A DNA stretch of 64,000 nt, taken from the NCBI RefSeq assembly GCF_032918005.1, contig NZ_CP136628.1:5069501-5133500 (forward strand), read 5' to 3'. The translations under genes and the position numbers were made by a program. A model generated the notes under the pieces. The model was not told where the DNA came from and searched no databases. It saw only the letters and a program-made list of their open reading frames with translations. This document shows, piece after piece, positions 33,994-43,900 of this stretch. This DNA is from Bradyrhizobium sp. NDS-1 (GTDB lineage: Bacteria; Pseudomonadota; Alphaproteobacteria; Rhizobiales; Xanthobacteraceae). How positions within the stretch are numbered: position 1 is the stretch's first letter; every line of letters begins with the position of its first letter.

Positions 33994-36000
33994 TCAGCTA
34001 CGCTGCGGCCGTAACAGCCAGATGAGATAGGGCCCGGCAAGCATCATGGCGAAGATGCCGGCCGGCATCTGGAACGGAAAGATCACCATGCGCCCGGCCC
34101 AATCCGCAATGACCATGAGGATCGCCCCGATCAACGCGGCCAGCGCTGCCTGATCCAGCGCGCGCTGCGTTCCCATCATTCGCGCCATGTGCGGCGCGAT
34201 GAAGCCGACCAGGCTCAGAAGTCCCACCATCAGCGTCGCCGTTGCCGTCAGCAGCGCTGTCAGCAGCATGATGATGATGCGGCTCCGCGCCAGCGAGATG
34301 CCGATCGAGCGCGAGGTCGCAGGTCCCAGCGGCAGGATGTCGAGCCAGCGCGACAGCATCGGGACCATGATCAGCAGAACGAGCGCCGCGGCGGCGAGGA
34401 TCGCCGCCTCGGCCGGACCGATCTGGTAGAGCGACCCCGTCAGCAGCGACAGCAGCGTGCCGATGCGCGGATCGCCGGTCGCCAGCGCCATGGCAATCAC
34501 AGCGCCGAACGCCGCACTCATGGCGACACCGGCCAGCAGCACGCGCTCCGGGCTGAATTCTGACCGCCGGCTGAACAGCAGCACCAGCGCCAGCACGATG
34601 AAAGCTCCGATCCCGGCCGCTCCTATCTGCGCCAGCCGTGTGTGCGCGGGAAACAGATAGAGCAGAACGATCACACCCATCGCGGCGCCATAGCTGATGC
34701 CCATGACTTCCGGCGCCGCCATCGGGTTGCCGGTCATCCGCTGCAGCAGCGTACCGGCGACCGCCAGCGTCGCACCTGCTGCCAGCGCCGACACCACGCG
34801 CGGCCAGCGCCACGGCCAGAACTCCTGCAAGCCGGTTAGGCTGCTCCAATGCCAGCCGTCGGCGCCGACGCCGAGGGCAAGTGCGATCCACACGGCGAGC
34901 AGCAGCAAGGCAAGAGCGAACAGGATCACGCGCCAGGGGTGATCAAGGCGCGGCGGAGCAGATGGCGTGAGGTTTCCCATCGGCATGGCCGCGCGCAGCC
35001 GCGGCAGCAACAGGAGCAGCATCGGCGCACCGATCAGGGCCGTCACCGCGCCGGCCGGCATCTCGCGATAGCTGGGCGGAATCAACAGCACGAGCTGATC
35101 CGTCAGCCACAGCAGCAGGGCGCCGCAAAGAGGCGCCCAGATCAACCGGTCGCGAAAGCGGCGCGCGCCTGCGAGCATGACGATGGCCGGGGCGGACAAG
35201 CCGACAAACCCCATGACGCCGACCACGCTGACGACCGACGCGCTGAGCGCGATGGCGATAACAAGCGCGAAGACCCGCGCTCGCGTCAATCCAAGGCCCA
35301 GATTGCGCGCGGTCTCGTCGTCAAAACCGAGCAAGGTCAGTGGACGAACCATGAGCGCGATGAGGACGATCGAAGTCAGCAGCCGCGGCGCCAGGAACGT
35401 GACGTTGCTCCAGTCTTGCTGATTGAGGAAGCCGGCGCCCCAGATGAACAGACCGATCAGATATTCGTGGTTGAGCAACACCAGCGCCTGAGTGGTCACG
35501 GCGCAATAGTAGCTGACGATCAATCCGGCGAGCACCAGGATGACCGGCGACAGCGCACGTTTCCAGGTCAGCCCGAACACGCACAGGAACGCAGCGAATC
35601 CACCGATCAGAGCAATCCACTCCCGGCCGAAGACCAGCAGCGACGGCGCCCACAGGGTCGTCACGGCCAGCGCGAGATAGGCGCCGTTTAGGACGCCGAG
35701 AGTGCTCGGCTCCGCAAGCGGATTGCGCAGCACCTGCTGACAGACGGTGCCGGCAAGGCCGAGGGCGGCGCCGGCCAGCAGTGCCACCGCAATGCGCGGA
35801 AACACGGTGTAGTGCACCAGCATCTGCTGGGGATCGGTGATCTCGGGCCGCCACAGCACGGGCAACCACGCGCTGGCGGGCAGATATCCGGACAGATTGC
35901 GCCAGGTGAGTACGGCCGCGGCCGCCACCAATAGCCCGATCAGCACCGCCGGATGCATGTCGAAGCCGGACCGGGCCGGCAGTGCATCAACCTTGCTCAT
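33994..36000 (-). CDS. Iron-siderophore ABC importer permease, two fused halves (FhuB type)
   Basis: This 668-residue membrane protein consists of two BtuC/FecCD-type repeats (about 1-335 and 340-668), each with around ten hydrophobic segments. Repeat motifs include AGAALGLAGTVCQQVLRNPL in the first half and AGATLAVAGTLLQRMTGNPM in the second. FhuB for hydroxamate siderophores is built the same way. I start at the ATG at 36000, preceded by GGGAAAG, which overlaps the binding-protein gene by 14 bases; the open frame upstream is rejected. Confidence 0.93.
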   Translation of the reverse strand: MSKVDALPARSGFDMHPAVLIGLLVAAAAVLTWRNLSGYLPASAWLPVLWRPEITDPQQMLVHYTVFPRIAVALLAGAALGLAGTVCQQVLRNPLAEPSTLGVLNGAYLALAVTTLWAPSLLVFGREWIALIGGFAAFLCVFGLTWKRALSPVILVLAGLIVSYYCAVTTQALVLLNHEYLIGLFIWGAGFLNQQDWSNVTFLAPRLLTSIVLIALMVRPLTLLGFDDETARNLGLGLTRARVFALVIAIALSASVVSVVGVMGFVGLSAPAIVMLAGARRFRDRLIWAPLCGALLLWLTDQLVLLIPPSYREMPAGAVTALIGAPMLLLLLPRLRAAMPMGNLTPSAPPRLDHPWRVILFALALLLLAVWIALALGVGADGWHWSSLTGLQEFWPWRWPRVVSALAAGATLAVAGTLLQRMTGNPMAAPEVMGISYGAAMGVIVLLYLFPAHTRLAQIGAAGIGAFIVLALVLLFSRRSEFSPERVLLAGVAMSAAFGAVIAMALATGDPRIGTLLSLLTGSLYQIGPAEAAILAAAALVLLIMVPMLSRWLDILPLGPATSRSIGISLARSRIIIMLLTALLTATATLMVGLLSLVGFIAPHMARMMGTQRALDQAALAALIGAILMVIADWAGRMVIFPFQMPAGIFAMMLAGPYLIWLLRPQRS

Positions 36001-36919
36001 GACTTTCCCGCGGCAGCCGTTCGGCAAGAAGACGCGCGAAACGCTCGGCCGCCGGCACGCCGCCATAGAAGAACTGATTGTCCAGGACCGTCAGCCGGTG
36101 CGACCGAAGAGAGGGCAATGTTCGGAGCACCGGGCTTGCCTTCAACAGGGGCTCGACGTCGGCGACGCGCGAGGTCATCAGCACCAGCCGCGCGTCCGGA
36201 ACCGCGGCAAGTACTTCGAGCCCCACACTGGTATAGCCCCATGGGCCGCTCTGTCCGGTCCAGGCATTCTTCAATCCGAACTGATCGAGCACCTCCTGAT
36301 AGAGGCTGTTCGGGCCGAACACGAGCGCGCGATTGCGCGCGATCTCGCTGACGAGATAGAGCGGCTTGCCGCCGCGATCACGGAGCCGCTCACGATAGCC
36401 GGTCATGGCAACGTCGAAGCGCGCGAAATAGGCCTCGCACGCCCCTTGCACTCCGAGACGCTTCGCAAGCTCCATCGTCGAACGGCGTGCCGTGTCGAGA
36501 GGATGCCCGCCGGGCCGGAAGATCGTGAACATCTCGACCGGCGCAATCAGCTTGAGCCGGGGCGCGGCGGCAGCAATGCTGGGGTCGATGATGATGATGT
36601 CAGGTGCGAAGCTCTGCAGCAGCTCGAGATTGGGCTCCGAACGCAGGCCGATCTCCTGGACGCCGGGTGGGACCGCCGGCTCAACCACGAGCCGGCCGTA
36701 CCGCTCGATCTCCGGGATCACCAGCGGCACGACGCCGAGCGCCAGTATCGTCTGAGCACAGGCCCAACCGAGCGCGGCAATTCGGGGGCCGGATTGCGGT
36801 CCGCTGGTTTGGGCGAGTGCCATCGACCCCGCCCCGGAGAGCGCGGCAGCGCCGATCGCCGCACCCGCGCCTAGAAGCGTGCGGCGGGACAGCCTGTGGT
36901 CTGGGACAAACGTGCTCAT
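35987..36919 (-). CDS. Iron-siderophore binding protein (FhuD type), Tat-exported
   Basis: This 310-residue periplasmic binding protein has a twin-arginine signal (LSRRTLLGAGAAIG, Arg12-Arg13) cut near MALA. The family segments RIAALGWACAQTILALGV, FAPDIIIIDPSIAA and VGLEVLAAVPDARLVLM match class III siderophore-binding proteins such as FhuD. It precedes the permease in the same operon, 66 bases after the hydrolase gene. Together with the permease and ATPase it should import the ferric siderophore across the inner membrane. Confidence 0.92.
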   Translation of the reverse strand: MSTFVPDHRLSRRTLLGAGAAIGAAALSGAGSMALAQTSGPQSGPRIAALGWACAQTILALGVVPLVIPEIERYGRLVVEPAVPPGVQEIGLRSEPNLELLQSFAPDIIIIDPSIAAAAPRLKLIAPVEMFTIFRPGGHPLDTARRSTMELAKRLGVQGACEAYFARFDVAMTGYRERLRDRGGKPLYLVSEIARNRALVFGPNSLYQEVLDQFGLKNAWTGQSGPWGYTSVGLEVLAAVPDARLVLMTSRVADVEPLLKASPVLRTLPSLRSHRLTVLDNQFFYGGVPAAERFARLLAERLPRESHEQG

Positions 36920-36985
36920 GGAATTCAGTTCGAGAGCGGGGCGATGACAGTCATGACATACCCTTGTTCGCGCCGCGTTTCCATA

Positions 36986-37966
36986 TCAAGCCGCTTTTTC
37001 GCCACCGGCACGAAAGGCGCTCCCCAGCGCCTGCCCGATCACCGCTCGCGCCTGCAAGGCATCGGCGACGACATTCCCCATGCGCAGGAATTCATGGATC
37101 ATGCCGGGGTAGACGCGCAAATCGACGGGGACGCCCGCCGCCGCTAGCCGTGCCGCATAGTCGCGCCCTTCATCCACCAGGGGATCGAACTCGGCGAGGA
37201 CGATCAATGCGGGCGCGAGGCCCGACAAATCCCTCGCGACGAGCGGCGCAAAGCGCCAATCGTCGCGATCCGACTCATCGCGCAGATATTGCCGGAAAAA
37301 CCAATCGACAGTGCTGCGCTCCAGGAGATGGCCGGAACCATATCGCTCATAGGACGCGGAGGTCTGCCGCGAGCTGAGGCCTGGATAGGCGAGAACCTGG
37401 AGCACCGGCTGCGGAAGGTCCTTGTTCGCCCTCGCCTCGATCGCGAGCGCGGCGGCAAGCGTTCCTCCGGCGCTGTCGCCGCCGACCGCAACACGTCGTG
37501 CATCGAGCCCCATCGCGTGGCCCTCGCGCCCGATCCAGCTCAGCGCATCGACGACATCCTCGAAAGCCGTCGGAAATTTGTGCTCAGGCGCAAGCCTGTA
37601 GCCGACCGAAAGCACGGCCGCACCACCGTCCTCAGCAAGGCCGCGACACAATGGTTGATGCGAATCGAGGCTGCCGACCACGAAACCGCCGCCGTGCATA
37701 TAGAGCAGCACCGGCATCGGATCGCGACCACTCGGCGCCTCGTTAGCATAGAGTCGCGCCTCGATCATTGCGCCATCCCGCGTCGGCAGCGATAGTGTGC
37801 GCTCGTACGCCAGCGCCGGCGGATCGACATCGAGCAGCGGCGACGACGCATCGAAATCGGCCCGCGCCTGCACCGCAGTCAGGTGCGGAAACGGAATGCG
37901 CACGCCGCTTTCAGTGCCGGCCTGGACCATATCGAGTAATGCTGCGATATCTGGATCGAGACTCAA
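36986..37966 (-). CDS. Alpha/beta hydrolase, hormone-sensitive-lipase family
   Basis: This HSL-family (family IV) esterase has oxyanion motif MHGGGFVVGS, nucleophile in GGDSAGG, acid in AEFDPLVDEG and His in GMIHEFLRM. I propose a TTG start at 37966 (SLDPDIAALLDM follows), giving 326 residues. The TTG lies 4 bases after the NRPS stop and has GGCGGAG 8-10 bases upstream. Family proteins typically begin LDPxIAALL. An ATG at 37930 is the alternative. Coupling to the thioesterase-ending NRPS and to the uptake genes suggests a role in siderophore release, trimming or esterolytic iron release. No substrate is known. Confidence 0.85.
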   Translation of the reverse strand: MSLDPDIAALLDMVQAGTESGVRIPFPHLTAVQARADFDASSPLLDVDPPALAYERTLSLPTRDGAMIEARLYANEAPSGRDPMPVLLYMHGGGFVVGSLDSHQPLCRGLAEDGGAAVLSVGYRLAPEHKFPTAFEDVVDALSWIGREGHAMGLDARRVAVGGDSAGGTLAAALAIEARANKDLPQPVLQVLAYPGLSSRQTSASYERYGSGHLLERSTVDWFFRQYLRDESDRDDWRFAPLVARDLSGLAPALIVLAEFDPLVDEGRDYAARLAAAGVPVDLRVYPGMIHEFLRMGNVVADALQARAVIGQALGSAFRAGGEKAA

Positions 37967-37970
37967 AAGC

Positions 37971-40900
37971 CTACTCCGCCGGTTCCGGAATCGTATCCTG
38001 CACGACCCTAGACGCTGCCGCCGGCGCGAGCAGGCTGCAGATCTCATCGAGCAGGCCGGCATGCTTCAGGATCGTGAAATGATTGTCGCCTGCGACGCCG
38101 CGATCGATGGCTTTCGGCAGCTGCAACTCCAACCGATCGCGTTGCGCCAGACGGGCCGACGTCCACCAGCACAATGGCGCGACTTCGAGGCTCTGCGGCA
38201 GCGTCGCGTTCTGCGCCAGCCGGTTGAGATGCCGTCCGACCGCGAAGGCGGCGGACACATCATCCGCACCAAGCAACGCCTCGTCTGCCCTCACACTCAT
38301 GCCTTGCTCCATGACGGCCGCGACCACATCACGAATGCTCTCCGGCATCTCCGGCAGGCCAGCGCGTTTCGCAGCGTCGACAGGTGCGTTGATGCGAGAG
38401 GCCGCCGCGCTCGGAAGCACGGCCGACAGCAATCCGGCGAGATCGTCAGCCCAATGGGCGATCGCCTCCTGCCGGCTCGATCCGTCCGGCTGTCGCGGCA
38501 CGAAGCTGTCGACCAACGCGAGGCGATCGACACGCTCACCGCCACGTTCGAGCTCGGCCGCAACGAGACTTGCCAGCAGCCCTCCCAGCGACCAGCCGAC
38601 CAGGCTATAGGGGCCGCGCAGCTGACTCCGCCTGATCTCGGCTGCATAGTCCACCGCCATCGCCTCGAGCGAACTGTCGCTCCAGGACGGGTCGACCAGC
38701 ATCCTCGATTGCAGCCCGATCACCTGCCGCCGCCCTTCGAGCCGACGCCCCAATGGACCATAGTCGAACACCGTGCCGAAGCCGCCATGCACGCAGAACA
38801 CCGGATTGGCGGTGCGAACTGCGGCGTTGAGAGGCAGCAGCGCCGAAGGTGCGGCCGACGCGGCGGCCCCGCCGTCCGCGAGCAGCGCACGGATCGTGGG
38901 CTTCTGAAGAAGATCACGCAGCTTGATCTCGATCCCGAACGTCTTGTCCTGTCGCAGCCGCGCTACGACCTTGAGACACAGAATCGAATTGCCGCCGAGC
39001 TCGAAGAAATTGTCGGTGGCGCCGACCTGCGGCACGTCCAAGATGTCGGACCACAGGCGCGCCATCGCGATCTCTGCCGGGCCTTGCGGGGCGACGAAGC
39101 TCCGCATCGACGCATCGGGAGCGGGCAATGCACGCCGATCGACCTTGCCGCTCGACAATGTGGGCAATTGCTTGAGCACCATGATCCGCGCCGGCACCAT
39201 ATAGGCCGGCAGGATCTGCTTCAGGAAACCGGACAAGCGCTCGACCAGCGCCTCGGCCGCGCCAGCCGCTGCGTTGCCGGCGACCTTCGGGGCGACATAG
39301 GCGACGAGCTGATTTCCGGCCGCCGCCGGCGCAGCCACGACCGCCGCCTGCGCGACCGCTTCGTGACGGAGCAGCGAGGTCTGAATCTCCCCGAGCTCGA
39401 TTCGGAAGCCGTTGACCTTGACCTGATCGTCGCTACGGCCAAGATATTCCACTGTACCGTCATCGCGCCAACGTGCCAGATCGCCGGTGCGGTACAGCCG
39501 CGCGCCCGACACCGCGGAAAAAGGATCAGGCACGAAGCGCTCGGCCGTCATGCCCGCTTTGCCGTGATATCCGCGCGCCAGCCCGACGCCGCCGAGATAC
39601 AGCTCGCCAGCGACGCCGGCGGGAACGATGTCGAGCCCGCCATCGAGGATGTAGGCGCGGCGGTCTCCGACCGGGACGCCGATCGGCGCATAGGGCGTGT
39701 CGCACTCGCCCGCACCGTCGACCTTCCAGACCAGGGGCGTGACAACGGTTTCCGTGGGGCCGTAGCCATTGATTAGGATGCGCGGCTGGAGGAAGCGCTT
39801 GACCTTGTCGAACCCCGCCTTCGGCATCGCCTCGCCGCCAAACGAATAGAGCTTGACCGGCGGCGGGTTGCCGCTTCGCTCGACGCATTCCGCCACCTGC
39901 TGAAGATAGGCCGGCGGCAACCCGATATGGCTGACGCGATGGGCGTGCAGGTTCTCGACGGTCTGCTCCGGCGTCCACAATTCGGCGTCACGCATCAGCA
40001 GCCGCGCGCCGTGAGACAGAACCGTCAGCCAGCGCTCATGAGCGCCATCGAAGGCCAGCGACAGGAAATGCAGCTCGCACGAGCTTTCGTCGATCTCGTA
40101 GAGGCCGCCTGTGACGTGACAGTGCATCGCCAGCGGCCCGTGCGCGACGGCGACCCCCTTCGGTGTGCCCGTCGAGCCCGAGGTGTAGATCAGATAGGCG
40201 AGATTTTCCGGATGCAGTTCAGGTTGCGGCGGATGGTCGGGTCCCGCGTCGAAGTCGAACGTGGACAGCGCGATCCTTTCGATGCCATCCGGGCTGTCTT
40301 CAGTTTCCAGCCGTCCCGTCAGCAGGAATGCGATCGCGGCATCGCGCATGACGAAGGCATGCCGCTCGGGTGGCAACTCCGGATCGAGTGGAATGTAAGC
40401 GCCGCCCGCCTTGAGGACAGCCAGCAGCGCAATCATCGTGACTGCGGTTCGCTCGACCACGACGCCGACGCGCTGCTCGGGCTTGAGACCCCGGGCGATG
40501 AGGTAATGAGCCAGACGGTTGGCCTTGTGCTCGAGTTTTCCGAAAGAGAGCACCGTGCTGCCAATGGTCAGCGCTGTCCGATCCGGATGACGCTGCGCGT
40601 GGTTGCTGATCGCTTCGTGCACCATAGGCAGCGGTGCGCTCGACGTCGCGTGACGATTGCAAAGATCCGCAGGAGCGACATCGAGCTCCGTGACGGGATC
40701 GATGCTGCCGAGCAATGCCGTGGCGTCCCGCGTCAGCGCAGCCAGCAGATGCTCGAACTGCGTCTTGATCTGCGCCGCCTGCTCTGTCGTGAAATGGCTC
40801 GGCATATAGGTATATTCAACCTGAAGCGTGTCTTCTACGAGAACCGACAGGTCCATGGGATAGTTAGTCACATCGACGTTCTTCAGACCGCTGAACTGGA

Positions 40901-43900
40901 GAGCACCGGCGCCGCGGTGCATGCTGCGTTCGATCGGATAGTTCTCGAACACGATGATACTGTCGAACATGGTCTGGCCGGCACGACCGGCCCAGCCCTG
41001 GATGTCATAGAGCGGTGTGTGCTCGTAATCCCGGATCGCCGAATTGCGGTCCTGCAGCGCGCGCAACCAGTCGCCGATGGAGCTGGCCGGCGGAAGCGTT
41101 TCGATCGCGGGCAGTGTGTTGATGAAGAGCCCGAGCATCTGCTGCGATCCGTCGAGACTGGCCGGACGACCAGCGACCGTCACACCGAACGTCACGGTGC
41201 TCTGGCCGGTATAGCGCTGAAGCAGCAAGGCCCACACGCCCTGCACAATCGTGTTCAGCGTGATCCGTTCGCGCCGCGCGAACGCCTTCAGCTCAGCGGT
41301 CGCCGTCTCTCCGAGACGCGTGTAGCAGCGCTCGTGACCGGAGGCCTGATGGCGGCGCGCACCGAAGGCGTCGGCCAGCTGCGTCGGCTGGTCGAAGCCT
41401 CTGAGCTGCTCGCGCCAGAAACTTTCCGCAGCTTTCGCATCCTGAGCCAGCAGCCAGGCGATGTAGTCGCGGTAGCGCGTCGCATTTGCGGCGGGCCTGC
41501 CGCCATAATAGCACTCCAGGATTTCTCCGACGAGCCTGGCTGAACTCCAGCCATCCATCAGGATGTGATGATACGTCCAGATCAGCCGGTACAGATCGTC
41601 CTGCAGCCGCAGCAGCCGTACCCGCTGGAGCGGCGGTGTCTGGAGATCGAACTCGGCGGCGCGCTCGTCGGCAAGGGCGGCCGCGATCCGTTCGTCACCG
41701 ACGACCTGCCCGCGCCAGTCCTCCTGTTCGAACGGCGTGACGGCATCATGATAGACGACCTGGAGCGGAGAGCCGGAGAGCTCCCGCCACAAAAAGCCGG
41801 TGCGAAGCATCTGATGGCGCTCGCTCACCTCGCGCCATGCTTTGCCGAGACGCTCGGGATCGAGACCTCTGATCTCGACGCTGACCTGATTGACGTAGAC
41901 GCCACTGCCGGCATCACGCAGGCTGTGAAACAGCATGCCCTGCTGCATCGGCGACAACGGATAGACGTCCTCGATGCGGTTCCAGTCCAGGTCGAGGCGC
42001 TCAAGCTGCTCGGCGGACATCCCCGCGAGCGAACCGCGCTCGGATGCCGAGGTGTCCTTGCTGGAGCCGACATCGCGGCCCAACGCAGCCAGCGCCTCGA
42101 TGGTCTGATGCCGGAACACGTCGCGTGGCTCGATGAGCACGCCTTCGCGCCACGCCCGGCTCACCATCTGCAACGAGGTGATGGAATCCCCGCCGAGCTC
42201 GAAGAAATTGTCGGTGACGCCGATGTCGGGCTGGCGCAGCAGGTCGGCCCAGATCGCGGCCAGCGCAACTTCCTCCGGCGTGCGCGGCGCGACATGCGCG
42301 ATTGATGCCGTGAGCTGATCCGGCGCCGGCAGCGCCTTGCGGTCGATCTTGCCGTTCGGCGTCAGCGGCAGGCGCTCCAGCACCACGACCCGCGCGGGGA
42401 CCATGTAGTCCGGCAGAGTTGACGACAACGCCGCCCTGAGCGCCGCGCCATCCAAGGCTTCGCCGCTGACATAGCCGAGCAGCTGGCGGCCGGCGCCGGC
42501 CTCGCGCGCCACCACCACGGCCGCACGAACGCCAGGCTGGGCCATGAGCCGCGCCTCGATCTCGCCCAGCTCGATGCGGAAACCGCGGATCTTCACCTGG
42601 TGATCGGCGCGGCCGACATAGTCGAGCACACCGTCGGACCGCCACCGCGCCACGTCGCCGGTGCGGTACAGCCGCGCGCCCGGTGGCCCGAACGGATCCG
42701 GGATGAAACGCTCCGCCGTCAGCCCGCCGCGCCGCCAATAGCCGCGCGCCAGCCCGGCGCCGCCGATATAGAGCTCGCCGGCAACGCCGACCGGCGCAAG
42801 GTTGAGATCGCGATCGAGAATGTGCAGCGTGGTGTTGCCGATCGGCCCGCCGAGCAGCGGACGATCGTCCGCCGCATCGAGCCGGTGACGGGCCGACCAC
42901 ACCGTGGTCTCGGTCGGACCATACAGGTTCCAGACCTCGCCGGCCTGCGCCACCAGCCGCCGCGCCAAATCCGGCGGCAGCGCCTCGCCGCCGCACAGCA
43001 CCCGGCAGCTGGCCGGCAGCGACGGGCCGTCATGATCGAGCAGCATACGCCAGGTCGATGGCGTGGCCTGGATCATGGAGACGCCGTGCCGCTCCACGAT
43101 CGCCTTGAGCCTGGTCGGATCATGCGCCGCCGCACGATCGGCCAGCACCACGCAGGCGCCGATCGTCAGCGGCAGCCACAGCTCGAGGACTGCGATGTCG
43201 AAGGACAGTGAGGTCAAGCCGAGCACGCGGTCGGCAGCCGTCATGCCGGGCTGTTCCGCCATGGTCGCCAGGAAATTAGTCACGGCGTCGTGGCGGACCA
43301 TCACGCCCTTGGGCAGGCCGGTCGAGCCCGAGGTGTAGATCACATAGGCTAGGCTCTCGCCGTGAACGGCGACATCGAGATTGCCGGCATCGCCGCCCTC
43401 GCCGTCCTGCCCGTCGAGCAGCCAGGCCTCGGCTCCGGTCTCCGCCAGCACGGCGGCGAACTGACCTTGCAAGTCCTGCTGCGTCAGCACCAGCGCCGCG
43501 CCGCTGTCGCGCAGCATGTGCGCCAGCCGCTCCGGCGGGTAATCCGGATCGATCGGCAGATAGGCCCCGCCCGCCTTCAGCACGGCCAACAGCGCGACCA
43601 GCATCCCGGCACCGCGGTCGAGCGCCAACCCGACCACGACGTCGGCCCCGACGCCGCGGTCGCGCAATCGCCGCGCCAGCCGGTTGGCACGCGCGTTCAG
43701 TGCCGCGTAACTCAGCTCCGTCTCGCCGGACACCAGCGCGATCGCTTCCGGCGACCTCCGCACCTGCGCCTCGAACTGCGCGACAGTCCCCTTGCGCTGT
43801 TCAGATCGTCGCGTGTCATTCGCCCGGGCGAGCAGGACGTCATCCGCGGGATCGCACGCCGCAATCGTGCCGACCGGTCGATCGGCATCGATGCTCAGCG

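Noticed and set aside
42600..43211. Identical plus-strand frames here and at 55012-55623, which look like a repeated gene
   Set aside because: They are antisense shadows of the duplicated glycine adenylation domain. The real repeat is on the minus strand.
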